The translations under genes were made by a program, and so were the position numbers. From NCBI GenBank assembly GCA_016218025.1, contig JACRFD010000010.1, positions 1 to 64,000 on the forward strand: a stretch of DNA of 64,000 nucleotides, in the 5' to 3' direction. Source of the DNA: Ignavibacteriales bacterium (GTDB lineage: Bacteria > Bacteroidota > Ignavibacteria > UBA10030 > SZUA-254). Below the pieces are notes generated by a model. That model did not search any database and was not told the DNA's origin. It saw nothing but the letters and a program-made list of their open reading frames with translations. This document shows, piece after piece, positions 26,976 through 36,314 of the stretch; position 1 is the stretch's first letter, and every line of letters starts with the position of its first letter.

Positions 26976-27686
26976 TTAAAAACTTACCTTTTTACCGGGT
27001 TGTAATTCCACGACCTTATTTTTCAATTCAGGTTTTAATAATTTTCTAAGGCTTTCTGGTGAACCTGTCAAGACAGGGAACGTCCCATAATGCATCCCGA
27101 TGATATATTTCGGTTTCAGAAGTTTGCATGCATAAGCTGCTTCTTCTGGTCCCATAGTATATAAACCGCCTATTGGTAATAATGCAATATCAGGTTTATA
27201 ATAATCACCGATGATTTCCATATCGCCGAATAAAGAAGTATCGCCTGCATGATAAATCTTAAATCCATTTTCAAGTTCAATAATATAACCGGCAGCTTCC
27301 CCACCGGCAATCACACTTGATTCAAAATCGATACCGGAACTGTGTTTTGCATCTACCATTGTAAATTTTAAATTGTCCAGTATAAGCGCCCCGCCTTTAT
27401 TCATCCCCTGTCCGTTATTTACACCATGATTTTTCAGATGCAAATAAATTTCAAAGATAGAAATCACTTTTGCACCGGTTCGTTGTGCAATGTCAACAGA
27501 ATTACCTATGTGGTCGGAATGTCCATGTGTGATCAGAATAAAATCGATATTATCAATATCAATAGAATCTGGAGGTGCAAGAGGATTATCGAGCCACGGA
27601 TCGATTAAGATTCTTTTGCCTGATAAGGATTGAATTAAAAAAGCAGAATGGCCAAACCATGTTAAATCTACGTTTTGATTTTTCAT
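26976..27686 (-). CDS. Metal-dependent hydrolase, UPF0173/UlaG-like beta-lactamase fold
   Basis: This protein is about 236 residues long. The metallo-beta-lactamase site THGHSDHIG (HxHxDH) is present, with further ligands in AGDTSLFGDM and GMHYGTF. The opening DLTWFGHSAFLI is typical of the UPF0173 group. The start at 27686 is supported by AAGGAA a few bases upstream; an ATG 11 codons earlier lacks this. Substrate unknown (family members act on lactones or phosphodiesters). Confidence 0.88.
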   Translation of the reverse strand: MKNQNVDLTWFGHSAFLIQSLSGKRILIDPWLDNPLAPPDSIDIDNIDFILITHGHSDHIGNSVDIAQRTGAKVISIFEIYLHLKNHGVNNGQGMNKGGALILDNLKFTMVDAKHSSGIDFESSVIAGGEAAGYIIELENGFKIYHAGDTSLFGDMEIIGDYYKPDIALLPIGGLYTMGPEEAAYACKLLKPKYIIGMHYGTFPVLTGSPESLRKLLKPELKNKVVELQPGKKVSF

Positions 27687-27735
27687 TATAAGTTCCTTAT
27701 AATTTGTTTTAAGATACAAAATCGTATTTCAAAAA

Positions 27736-27761
27736 AAAAGGCAAGCTTATACTTGCCTTTT
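27736..27761 (-). terminator. Intrinsic terminator after ccmE
   Basis: AAAAGGCAAG / CTTGCCTTTT forms a perfect 10-bp stem with a 6-nt loop. Read on the minus strand it is followed by a run of T. It lies 22 bases beyond the ccmE stop, closing the long minus-strand unit. Confidence 0.88.
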
Positions 27762-27783
27762 AAGTATGACTATTTTAAGTGAA

Positions 27784-28173
27784 TTACATCGGTTTAGAGG
27801 ATTCACCCTGTTTTACATCATATTTGGATGGGCATTTTGTAAGGATTTCGGTTGCCCGGAAAATACCATCGTCGAATTTTCCCTTGATTACAAGAGCATC
27901 GGCGATTTCAAAATTATTCGGTTTTGCACCTTTAAAAATAACACGTTGTTCAACACCGTTATCATCTTTCATATAAAAAGAGAATTCACGCGATTCTGCA
28001 TTGAATGAAGATTCTTTGTCTTTCATCCAAACACCTTTAACTTGCACTTTTTTATTTGAAGTTATTGCTTTACTGAAATCCATATATTCCACATTTGATT
28101 CAACAAAGGAAAGCGCGCCGAACACTATTGCGGCTATTATTACAATTCCACCTATGATAAGCTTTAGTTTCAT
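27784..28173 (-). CDS. ccmE: Cytochrome c maturation heme chaperone CcmE (Cys variant)
   Basis: This 129-residue protein has an N-terminal membrane anchor (about 1-22) and an OB-fold periplasmic domain (VQVKGVW..., REFSFYMKD..., ALVIKGKF). CcmE carries heme covalently to apocytochrome c. The heme-binding His of the classical HxxxY motif is Cys114 here (TKCPSKYD, CxxxY; codon TGC at 27832-27834). That is the variant known from archaea and sulfate reducers. It is the last gene of ccmA-B-C-D-E. Confidence 0.9.
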   Translation of the reverse strand: MKLKLIIGGIVIIAAIVFGALSFVESNVEYMDFSKAITSNKKVQVKGVWMKDKESSFNAESREFSFYMKDDNGVEQRVIFKGAKPNNFEIADALVIKGKFDDGIFRATEILTKCPSKYDVKQGESSKPM

Positions 28174-28178
28174 TACTT

Positions 28179-28313
28179 TTATTCCTTAAACATTTTTTCA
28201 AGTTTAGTCATCTTCTTATCTAACCGAAGCAGGTAAGAAAAAATTCCCACCCATCCGATAAGTACGATTAACAAAACAATATATAGCGCATTTTGAGATA
28301 AAAATTCGTACAC
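28179..28313 (-). CDS. ccmD: CcmD-like 44-residue membrane protein (GTG start)
   Basis: The sequence MYEFLSQNALYIVLLIVLIG is followed by WVGIFSYLLRLDKKMTKLEK, i.e. one transmembrane helix followed by a basic cytoplasmic coiled segment ending FKE. This is the layout of CcmD, which links CcmE to the CcmABC exporter. The GTG at 28313 follows the ccmC stop directly, and AAAGGAG (inside the ccmC 3' end) lies 5 bases before it. It is short enough to be missed by automated calling. Confidence 0.85.
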   Translation of the reverse strand: MYEFLSQNALYIVLLIVLIGWVGIFSYLLRLDKKMTKLEKMFKE

Positions 28314-29000
28314 TTAGTCTCCTTTCAAACTTTGTTTATGTTCAAGCCGTTCTGTTCGCACTCTTAAATTCAAAATCCAAAAAAATAAAGCCGTAAATCC
28401 TGATAATGAGCTTAAAAATATTACCAGCATAGTGCGATTCATCGATATTTTACCTTTACTCACTATTGCCTCGTTCGGATGAAGCCCTTCAACTATCCTC
28501 GGCATAATAAATATAAAAAATGGAACCGTTATACCAGCGATTATTGCATAGACTGCAGATAAGGTTGCTTTTTTTTCTTCACCTTCTATCGCAGAGCGAA
28601 GGGCAAAGTAAGCACCATAAATCAACAGCAAAACAAAAATCGATGTTTCTCTCGGATCCCAATTCCAAAAGGATCCCCATGTAAATTTAGCCCACAATGA
28701 ACCGGTGACCGTAGCAAGTATGCAAAACATCAAACCCAATCCTGCAGAAGATGATGAGATAAGATCATGGTCTATCTCTTTTTTTGCAAGATATTTGATT
28801 CCATAGATTAATGAAATTATAAATGCAAGCGTTGTCACCCATGCCATTGGGACATGGAAAAAGATTATCCTTGCCTTATCTTCCAACCCTGGTACAAAAG
28901 GTAAATCGTACCAATTCGTTGGAGTTTCGGTTATTGGGAATGAGAACCCAGCAATGATAATCAATGTTAGCCACAGGCCTAATAATAGTTTTAAAAGCAT
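28314..29000 (-). CDS. ccmC: Heme exporter membrane protein CcmC
   Basis: This 228-residue protein has about six transmembrane helices and the tryptophan-rich heme-handling motif WGSFWNWDPRETS (about 108-120), flanked by His49 and a further conserved His. CcmC loads heme onto CcmE. It is ordered between ccmB and ccmD. The ccmC stop and the ccmD GTG abut. Confidence 0.92.
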   Translation of the reverse strand: MLLKLLLGLWLTLIIIAGFSFPITETPTNWYDLPFVPGLEDKARIIFFHVPMAWVTTLAFIISLIYGIKYLAKKEIDHDLISSSSAGLGLMFCILATVTGSLWAKFTWGSFWNWDPRETSIFVLLLIYGAYFALRSAIEGEEKKATLSAVYAIIAGITVPFFIFIMPRIVEGLHPNEAIVSKGKISMNRTMLVIFLSSLSGFTALFFWILNLRVRTERLEHKQSLKGD

Positions 29001-29080
29001 TTATATCCGATTAAAATGTAAAATATCGACTGAATATTGGTATAAGATAAGGATTTTAACATTAAGGAGCAAAACGTCTG

Positions 29081-29755
29081 TTATTCTTTCCAGATATATT
29101 CGAATAGTAAAAATGAAATCGCTGTAAGTACTACAAGATATGAAATCAATATCTGAAATTCACCGAACGACTCTGAAAATTGTGCACCGGATACTGATAA
29201 TTTTGTTGCGTTGATTACTGTTAAAAGCAGAGGCAGAAGTATCGGGAAAGAAAGAACAGGATAAAGTGTTCCTTTTGTATTTGCCTTTGCAATAATTGCC
29301 GCAATAATTGTTGAACCACTTGCTAAACCTAATGTGCCAAGTATAATTGTTGTGACAAAGATAGAATAATTTAAAACGGTAAAACCTGAAACAAATAATA
29401 AGTATAGCAACACTGTGAAAATATTTAATCCTCCGAGTAAGAGTAAATTGAATAATAATTTCCCGAAATAAATCGATAATGGCTTTGCTATGAGATGAAG
29501 TGTCATCACTGTGCCCCGCTCCTCTTCACTGACAAAGGTTCGTGAAAGTCCGGACATTGTAGAAAAGAAAATTATGATCCAAAGAACTCCTGAAAGCAGT
29601 TCCGGCGATACATTTTCATTACCGATTGAAAAAAGTATGATTGATAAAGTCGTAATAACGAACATAAGAAGTGCATTAAGAGCATATCTTGTTCGCATCT
29701 CTGAGCGCAAATCTTTCTTAAAAATTGTCAATGTGGCAGCTAACGACTCTCTCAT
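29081..29755 (-). CDS. ccmB: Heme exporter membrane protein CcmB
   Basis: This 224-residue protein has about six helices. The EERGTVMTLHLIAKPLSIYFGK and GTLYPVLSFPILLPLL segments are characteristic of CcmB. It pairs with CcmA as an ABC transporter releasing holo-CcmE. It begins immediately after the ccmA stop (29756). Confidence 0.9.
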   Translation of the reverse strand: MRESLAATLTIFKKDLRSEMRTRYALNALLMFVITTLSIILFSIGNENVSPELLSGVLWIIIFFSTMSGLSRTFVSEEERGTVMTLHLIAKPLSIYFGKLLFNLLLLGGLNIFTVLLYLLFVSGFTVLNYSIFVTTIILGTLGLASGSTIIAAIIAKANTKGTLYPVLSFPILLPLLLTVINATKLSVSGAQFSESFGEFQILISYLVVLTAISFLLFEYIWKE

Positions 29756-30397
29756 TTATTTTCCTGAAGTTTCTTGTTTGTTCAAATCGATTAGTTGTTC
29801 ACAATGTTCAATATCTTCTGAGTCATTAGTAGCTACAATCAATATGCCTCGTTTTTTTTGCTCCTCCATTATTTTATAAACTGTTTCAATTCCTTCTGCA
29901 TCTAAATTTGATCTTGGTTCGTCCAATAAAAGGATTGAGGGGTTGTGAAGTAATGCAAATGCATATTTTAGACGTTGCTTCATACCTGATGAATAAGTAC
30001 GGACGAAATCATCTCGTCTTTCCCACAGTTTAAATAATTTCAAAAGATCTTCGATATAATTATCGGTTGCTTCTATACCCCTTATATCTCTAAATAATTC
30101 TAGATTTTCCTGACCGGTAAATTCATCGTACAATTGAAGATAAGGAGAAACAAGTCCGAGCTTTTTAAAATAACTATCATGTCTGATTATTTTCCCCCCG
30201 ATATTCATCTCAATGCTTCCACGTGTGGGAGAAAGAATACCAGATAATATTTTTAAAAGAGTAGATTTACCCGAACCATTTTTCCCGGTAATTGCCAAAG
30301 AACTGTTTTCTTTCAACTCGAAAGAGATATCTTTAAATATCTTCCTTCGATTAAAGGTTTTAGCCAGACCTTCTGTTTTAAAAATTATCTCGTTCAT
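29756..30397 (-). CDS. ccmA: Heme exporter ATP-binding protein CcmA
   Basis: This 213-residue ABC ATPase has Walker A GKNGSGKST (38-46), signature SSGMKQR, and Walker B ILLLDEPRSNLD. Directly followed by ccmB, it fits CcmA, which powers release of heme-loaded CcmE. Its ATG overlaps the end of the upstream metalloprotease gene by one base, so it is expressed as part of a larger unit. CcmF/CcmH-type ligase genes are not in this window. Confidence 0.88.
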   Translation of the reverse strand: MNEIIFKTEGLAKTFNRRKIFKDISFELKENSSLAITGKNGSGKSTLLKILSGILSPTRGSIEMNIGGKIIRHDSYFKKLGLVSPYLQLYDEFTGQENLELFRDIRGIEATDNYIEDLLKLFKLWERRDDFVRTYSSGMKQRLKYAFALLHNPSILLLDEPRSNLDAEGIETVYKIMEEQKKRGILIVATNDSEDIEHCEQLIDLNKQETSGK

Positions 30398-32139
30398 TAT
30401 TTTTTTATAACTGCAATTTTTCCGACATAATCCTTTTTGTCAATAGTGACTACATAAAAATATATGCCGCTGGTTACTATATTTCCATTATCATCGTGTC
30501 CATCCCAAGAGATAATTGGTTCAAAAGTCGGACTGACAACATTTACTTCTTTATTAATTACTCTATCCATAGATGAAGTAAAAATGGATAATGTAGCTGT
30601 TTCTTTTGAAGCATTTGGTAACCGGAAAATGAGCGGTTTTGATTTATCAGGTATGTATGGGTTCGGGAAAACTATAATGTCGGAAATGATTGTAGGTACG
30701 TTTTCCTGTGTCGACCAATTTCCCGGATCATTTACGATCAACCCGACATTAATGCCGTTCGATAAGGATTTAGAACCGACAAAAGAAGATGGAGATAATT
30801 TATATTGGAATTCGTACTTTGAACCTGAAGAAGCAATTGTATTTAAATTCGTAACAATCACCTTCATTTGCGGACTTGTATTGCAATTTTCCGAAATCGA
30901 CTTCATAATGCAAACAGGAACATAGACTGATGCGATTACTTCAACTGAGTCGCTGAACGATCTCGCTTCTGAGATATATTCTACATTTGGCAATGTTGTC
31001 ATTTGGGGAAAATCTTTGACATCATCATAATATTTAGAACTATCAGAACCGGGGCCTGTGTTATTATTCCAGATTGTCCACTCTAGAAATGCATTTCGGA
31101 ATGAACTCCCGACTTCAAGCAACGCATCATCCATGGCATTGATTGCCTGTTCTTGACGAAAATAATTCCATGTATTTCTCATTACAGCTGAAGAAAATTT
31201 TTTTTGTATATATTTACCCCATATTCCCCTGCTGTAACTAACACCCCACCAAGGTGAAGTAAAAGATATTTCCGGATACAAAAATTGGCCTTTTGGATTG
31301 TTCGTAACGGTTCTTATATATTGGTAATAATCATTCACATCGGGGAAAAGAACTTCTTCCATCCATGTAGAGGTGATCTCATAAAAATAAATATCACCGT
31401 TGCGGTAACCGTAACTTCCAAGTTGAAAAGCATGATGTAATTCATGTGCTGCTGTTACAGAAAGACCTGCAATTCCCTCACTCCTTAAATCTTTAAAATC
31501 GTTATCTATACGAATGTAGGAAGAGTACCGAGGTGGATTATAATTGCCTATCCGGTCAGATTCAAAAAAAACAGTTTCTCCATAGAGCGGATTATAAAGC
31601 GAATATAATTCTTCGATGTAAATATTGTAATAGCTGTTCCCTGCTTGCAAAGGCGGTGCCTCGTACCCAAGTTCATTAACGAAATAACTCCACGAATGAT
31701 TGAAGTAATATCCAACAGAATCAATAAATTGTCTCCAAGTACCTTCTATCCTGTTTGAATTAAGATCCAGCAGCGCAGGTGCATTAAGACCAGTAGTATC
31801 AAAATAAATATGAAATCGACCGATAATTGTATCGGATTGCAAAGCTAACGGAGATAGTGCATTGGATAATATTTTCTTCTGTCGTTGTGATAATTTGTCC
31901 CAATTATCATTAAGGTCGAACATTATTCCAAGACCGCATTTTCCGCCGTATTTTTCATTATCGTTTTTAATGTTACTGACTTGTGGTTTAAGCTTGTTAA
32001 TTTCTTTTCTTATTAATTCGTGCCTCCAGTAGATTCCTGATATATGCTGATTGAACAAAGGATATGAAAATAAAATAATTAAAATAAGCGACTTTACTAA
32101 TATTTTTACTTTATTAATTTTCAATTTATAAACTTTCAA
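30397..32139 (-). CDS. Exported putative metalloprotease (MXAN_6640-like)
   Basis: This 580-residue protein has an N-terminal hydrophobic signal (KILVKSLILIILF...). A zinc-protease motif AAHELHHAFQ (HExxH) is followed by TSTWMEEVLFP, the pattern of the MXAN_6640 putative metalloprotease family. The C-terminus (GIYFYVVTIDKKDYVGKIAVIKK) is a FlgD-like/sorting-type strand region. It overlaps the FG-GAP protein gene by 14 bases and ccmA by 1. The target protein is unknown, and whether the tail is a genuine type IX signal is unclear. Confidence 0.8.
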   Translation of the reverse strand: MKVYKLKINKVKILVKSLILIILFSYPLFNQHISGIYWRHELIRKEINKLKPQVSNIKNDNEKYGGKCGLGIMFDLNDNWDKLSQRQKKILSNALSPLALQSDTIIGRFHIYFDTTGLNAPALLDLNSNRIEGTWRQFIDSVGYYFNHSWSYFVNELGYEAPPLQAGNSYYNIYIEELYSLYNPLYGETVFFESDRIGNYNPPRYSSYIRIDNDFKDLRSEGIAGLSVTAAHELHHAFQLGSYGYRNGDIYFYEITSTWMEEVLFPDVNDYYQYIRTVTNNPKGQFLYPEISFTSPWWGVSYSRGIWGKYIQKKFSSAVMRNTWNYFRQEQAINAMDDALLEVGSSFRNAFLEWTIWNNNTGPGSDSSKYYDDVKDFPQMTTLPNVEYISEARSFSDSVEVIASVYVPVCIMKSISENCNTSPQMKVIVTNLNTIASSGSKYEFQYKLSPSSFVGSKSLSNGINVGLIVNDPGNWSTQENVPTIISDIIVFPNPYIPDKSKPLIFRLPNASKETATLSIFTSSMDRVINKEVNVVSPTFEPIISWDGHDDNGNIVTSGIYFYVVTIDKKDYVGKIAVIKK

Positions 32140-34321
32140 TTTTTAGTATCTTGAGCAAGCCGTTATTTAATTCTAAATAAATCAGTTCAGGTTTACCATC
32201 ATTGTCTATGTCGGCAACGTTCATATCCGACAAGCTTTCCGCTTCTCCAAGTGTTATATACCCTGTCGAGATTGTTTTTCCTTTAAAATATCGTGCATAG
32301 ATCGTTTCATTTTTTCTATCATAAAATATCAAATCGTTGTTTCCATCTTCATTCAGATCTTGAAGTATATACTTGTCCGGCACAGATTGAATTATGTCGT
32401 ATTTCTGGTTGAATGAAAATGAAACATTCTGACTATCATCCGTTGCATGAAAAATATATAATTTATTTTCCGGTTCTCCAAGTTGGATGATTAAATCTTT
32501 CTTAAAATTATCTTTACCTGAAGCAATCTGAAGATTAATATTATTAGACCGTCCTAATTCTATTGTACTGATATATTTTGAATTTACACTATTATCATCA
32601 ATATCAAGTGTAGTTTTATACAATTCTATTTTATTTTCCTGATTATCTTTTGATAAATAAATTAATGTTTTATTCTGATCAGAAGTAGAATTCAGGAATG
32701 CAGCTGTCAATAGATTTTCACTAGGTTTTATTGAAAGAGTTTGATCTACAAACCGGTTGCCTGCTATTTTTGTATATGAGTGGAGCTTTGCATATTTATC
32801 TCCTTCCTCAAATTCAAGTGTGTAGAGTTTCATCTTATTAGACATTTCGTCTGTGTAAATCTCAATAATCTGGCAACGATTCTGATTGGGGATTGATAAT
32901 GTCTTCATACTAAAATTCTTATAATTCAATGAAGAGCAAAAAAGTTTTTTCACTGAATAATCTGATGTAACAGCGACAAGATTTGAATTATTATCACGAT
33001 TCATTTTAAAAAACGATGGCTTACCTTGTATTTCGAAAGATATTTGGCCCTTTATGGAATTACCAACTTCATTCAAAAATAAAGAATATGTTTTTGATTC
33101 TTTGTTTGAAACAAAAATGTCGTCCCATCCATCCTTATTAATATCTGTAATCACAAAGCTGCTTGGTTCGACTCCGGTTGATAATTGTTGTATTTTATTT
33201 CCGGAATGATTCATATCCGAATTATATAAAAATTTTATTTTTCTATTTTCTGCATCCAATATTGCTATGCTTTTACTTTTGGATTTGATACTACTGAAAG
33301 TGATCAAATCGGAAATTGATTGAACTCCATAGAAAGGAATAATATCCGAAAACTTTTTTCCATCTTCATTTAGCAATACAAAAATAGATTTTGATAATTT
33401 TGATCCAATAACAATATCAGGATAGGTATCGTTATTACATTCTGATAGCCTTAGAATTCCACTTTGTTTAATAATCAATTTTCCGTCAATAAATCCGCCC
33501 CCGCCATCTCCTTCATATAATATCACGCTATTCCTGAAACAAGCAATCATATCTGGATTATCATCTTTGGTCATCGATAAAATTTCAGTTGAAACCAGAT
33601 CATCAGAATAATCGATTATGAAGGGGGGACTAAAATTTAATTTTCCTAAACCTGCAAAAACAAGAATTTGATTAGTTAGCCAGTTAGAAGCGATTATATC
33701 TTGGTAAATATTTGAGTGTAAACGGGCTATTGATAAAGAGTTAAAGCTATATTCGTTGAAAAGATTTATCTCACTTTGGAATGTTCCGTTTCCGTTCCCG
33801 CGAAAGTAAAGTATCCCAGATAGTTTTTTCCCAAACATGATGATATCTGATTTCTGATCACCATCAAGGTCGTCAAATAAAATGTTTTCATATTCCCAGG
33901 GAATATCCGATTGCCATAATATTTTTTTATTTTTGAAACGGTCAGCCTGATAAATCTGAATTATTCCCGGAGCATCTGTAATCAATGCAATCAACGGAAA
34001 TTTATCTTTCTTCGACTTTGCATAAGCTCCTGTTTTGAAGTTGTCGGAAAAATTAATTGTTGATTGTTTCCATATCATCGAATCTGAAACTTGAAAAAAT
34101 ATTTTAACCTGTTTTGATGATAATACAGCAATATCATCACATAAATCACGGTTAAAATCTCCTTTGATCAATTTTTGGGGGGAATCTTGTGTATTAAACG
34201 ATTCCGCCAAACCGAAAGTAGTAAGTTGATGGATGTTATTTGACTGTGCTTTTATCAGCTCTGTTGATGAGAATATTAAGCAATAAAATAAAATCGGAAG
34301 AAGATGATTTCGAATAAACAC
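32126..34321 (-). CDS. Exported FG-GAP/VCBS repeat protein
   Basis: This protein is about 730 residues long. Many 'D(F/I)NxDxxxDI' calcium-binding-like loops (e.g. GDFNRDLCDDI, DLDGDQKSDI, DINKDGWDDI, DLNEDGNNDL, DIDNDGKPEL) mark FG-GAP/VCBS beta-propeller blades. The start is uncertain. GTG 34321 gives a clean signal peptide (FIRNHLLPILFYCLIFSS) and avoids overlapping the thioesterase stop at 34347. Longer starts (ATG 34405 or 34456) remain possible, but no ribosome-binding site decides. It ends in ...LLKILKIESL without a clear sorting domain. Role unknown; possibly works with the protease next to it. Confidence 0.75.
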   Translation of the reverse strand: MFIRNHLLPILFYCLIFSSTELIKAQSNNIHQLTTFGLAESFNTQDSPQKLIKGDFNRDLCDDIAVLSSKQVKIFFQVSDSMIWKQSTINFSDNFKTGAYAKSKKDKFPLIALITDAPGIIQIYQADRFKNKKILWQSDIPWEYENILFDDLDGDQKSDIIMFGKKLSGILYFRGNGNGTFQSEINLFNEYSFNSLSIARLHSNIYQDIIASNWLTNQILVFAGLGKLNFSPPFIIDYSDDLVSTEILSMTKDDNPDMIACFRNSVILYEGDGGGGFIDGKLIIKQSGILRLSECNNDTYPDIVIGSKLSKSIFVLLNEDGKKFSDIIPFYGVQSISDLITFSSIKSKSKSIAILDAENRKIKFLYNSDMNHSGNKIQQLSTGVEPSSFVITDINKDGWDDIFVSNKESKTYSLFLNEVGNSIKGQISFEIQGKPSFFKMNRDNNSNLVAVTSDYSVKKLFCSSLNYKNFSMKTLSIPNQNRCQIIEIYTDEMSNKMKLYTLEFEEGDKYAKLHSYTKIAGNRFVDQTLSIKPSENLLTAAFLNSTSDQNKTLIYLSKDNQENKIELYKTTLDIDDNSVNSKYISTIELGRSNNINLQIASGKDNFKKDLIIQLGEPENKLYIFHATDDSQNVSFSFNQKYDIIQSVPDKYILQDLNEDGNNDLIFYDRKNETIYARYFKGKTISTGYITLGEAESLSDMNVADIDNDGKPELIYLELNNGLLKILKIESL

Positions 34322-34346
34322 AATACAGGTATCGACTATAACATTG

Positions 34347-34814
34347 TTATTTGGCGAGTCTTTTATTTCTGCGATCAAGGGCCTCTTTGAAGCGGCGTTT
34401 TTCATCTTTCGATTGAGGGTGGATAGAAGGAACTTTAACCGGTTGACCATGATCATCTACACCAACAAATGTCAAATATGCTGTATTTGTCAGTCTCCTG
34501 TCTGAAGTCAATTGGTTTTCGGCTATCACAATCACTCCAACCTCCATAGATGTGGAAAAGACTCTGTTGACAGATGCCCTGAGTGTTACAACCTCACCAA
34601 GATGAATTGGATGGTGGAATACCAAATTATCTAAGGCGGCAGTCACGCAAACCCGGTTTGAATGCCTTTGAGCGGCAATTGCTGCAGCGATATCGATCCA
34701 TTCCATTAACCGCCCACCCAATAAGTTCCCAAGCTGATTTGTATCATTCGGTAATACAAGCTGAGTCATTTCAACTTGAGAATATTTTACAAATCTTTTT
34801 TTATTTGTACTCAT
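34347..34814 (-). CDS. Acyl-CoA thioesterase, hotdog fold
   Basis: This 155-residue protein has the YciA/BFIT-like hotdog signature: LPNDTNQLGNLLGGRLMEWIDIAAAIAA with the catalytic-type Asn/Asp region, then LDNLVFHHPIHLGEVVTL. It hydrolyses acyl-CoA thioesters in the cytosol. It lies between the BamD-like gene and the FG-GAP gene on the minus strand. Substrate chain length cannot be read. Confidence 0.88.
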   Translation of the reverse strand: MSTNKKRFVKYSQVEMTQLVLPNDTNQLGNLLGGRLMEWIDIAAAIAAQRHSNRVCVTAALDNLVFHHPIHLGEVVTLRASVNRVFSTSMEVGVIVIAENQLTSDRRLTNTAYLTFVGVDDHGQPVKVPSIHPQSKDEKRRFKEALDRRNKRLAK

Positions 34815-34832
34815 ATTATTTTTGATTATGAA

Positions 34833-35630
34833 TTATGATTTGATGCCGGTGTTCTTAACAGATTTTATTTCCTCATCAATTTTCGATTTTAATTCATCAA
34901 CAGTTTGCATCAGAGAACCCGATGGGAATTTATCGTAATATTTATCAATCACTTGGCGAGCTTCGGTGTATTTCGATCGGGCAATCAACGACCTGGCTTT
35001 GCCGATGTACGAATATTCGGCATACTGTGTATCGTGGTATTTTTCGATGATACTGTTATAATAAAATGTTGCCGATTTATAATATTCCATGTTCATGTAT
35101 AGTTCAGCAGTATCGAATAATTTCTTCGCAAGTTTAGTATTCAATATTTTAATATCTTCAGCAGCTTCTTTAACTAATTCGTCTGTAGGATAATATTCCA
35201 TAAATGTCTGAAATTCATCTATAGCTCTGTATGTATATTGCTGATCAAGTCCCGATTTGGGTGATAGATTAAAATAACATAAAGCGATTTTAAATTGTGC
35301 TTTCGGTACAAAGTTACTTGCCGACATATTTCTTCTCAATTCTTGATATTCTTCGGCAGCCAGCAAATATTCTTCCATTTTAAATCTTGTTTCTGCCAAA
35401 TAATACTGTGCATCGTCTGCAACTGTACTTCCCGGGAATTGTATTTTTACAATTTCAAATTCTTTAATCGCTTCTAAATAATCTTCGTCATCGAATAGCT
35501 TTTTCCCCATCTCAAATCTTTCTTCAGCAGTGATCTGTTTTAGAGCATTACTGGAAGAACAAGCAGATAGAAGTAATGAAGCATAAATCGCGAAGGTTAA
35601 TAGCAAAACTATATTAAATTTATTAATCAT
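34833..35630 (-). CDS. bamD: BamD-like outer-membrane assembly lipoprotein
   Basis: This protein is about 265 residues long. It has a lipoprotein signal ending LLSAC-SSS (lipobox) and TPR helices (RFEMGKKLFDDEDYLEAIKEFE..., AQYYLAETRFKMEEYLLAAEEYQ..., RAIDEFQTFMEYYP). This fits the BamD/ComL component that helps fold outer-membrane barrels. The start at 35630 places the signal peptide first; an upstream ATG (35690) would overlap the preceding gene's stop (35638). Confidence 0.85.
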   Translation of the reverse strand: MINKFNIVLLLTFAIYASLLLSACSSSNALKQITAEERFEMGKKLFDDEDYLEAIKEFEIVKIQFPGSTVADDAQYYLAETRFKMEEYLLAAEEYQELRRNMSASNFVPKAQFKIALCYFNLSPKSGLDQQYTYRAIDEFQTFMEYYPTDELVKEAAEDIKILNTKLAKKLFDTAELYMNMEYYKSATFYYNSIIEKYHDTQYAEYSYIGKARSLIARSKYTEARQVIDKYYDKFPSGSLMQTVDELKSKIDEEIKSVKNTGIKS

Positions 35631-35637
35631 AATAATC

Positions 35638-36294
35638 TTATTTAGTTCTAACATTATAAAATAGAAAAACGGCAACCCCCGTTGCCCCAAGAATTAAAAA
35701 AGGTTCAGCATACCGATTCAAAAAACTTCGTTGTGGTGGAGGCGCTTGAGTTAATGGAATTGATTTGTTCTCAACATCTTCTATGGAGCTTATATCGATT
35801 GTATCTTTTAAAGAAGATTTGAATAATGAGTTTACGAATATTTCGTTGGTGAAATTATTCTTTATTGTCAAAGAGAGTTCAACTGAAACCTCTCTAACAG
35901 TTTTTGATGCACCGAAGATATTCCCTCCTATTGCGTCCCCGTAATATACACTCGGATGAAAAGAATTTATCTTTAAAAAATATGAACTGTCCTGAATTGT
36001 GTCATAAACATGAATTCCCTTACCGATAAGATATCCTGTAATTGCCTGTTTTGGAATCCAACCATATTCAAAACCATCGGTAGTGACACTGCAAGTCGAA
36101 ACCATTAATGTTTTATTTATGCTGATTATTGAATCAATAATTTTCACAACAGAATTTTGCATTAATAAAAGATTGGTAGGATAATTAGTGCCAGAACTAT
36201 TTTCCTGCGCGAATCCTACGGCATAAAAATAAATAAGCATGAATATTGAAGGGATAATTCTTAATATTTTAAAAATGCCGCGTTTCTTAGCCAT
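35638..36294 (-). CDS. Exported hypothetical protein with C-terminal membrane helix
   Basis: This 218-residue protein was not recognised. It has an N-terminal signal peptide (ILRIIPSIFMLIYFYAVGFAQ), a beta-rich mature part and a Pro/Gln-rich linker (PLTQAPPPQRS). The final segment is a predicted membrane helix (FLILGATGVAVFLFY) with a basic end. It lies between htpX and the BamD-like gene with tight spacing, so an envelope-assembly role is possible. Present as an intact frame. Confidence 0.65.
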   Translation of the reverse strand: MAKKRGIFKILRIIPSIFMLIYFYAVGFAQENSSGTNYPTNLLLMQNSVVKIIDSIISINKTLMVSTCSVTTDGFEYGWIPKQAITGYLIGKGIHVYDTIQDSSYFLKINSFHPSVYYGDAIGGNIFGASKTVREVSVELSLTIKNNFTNEIFVNSLFKSSLKDTIDISSIEDVENKSIPLTQAPPPQRSFLNRYAEPFLILGATGVAVFLFYNVRTK

Positions 36295-36314
36295 TGCTAA
36301 ATGTAAGTCGGAAA

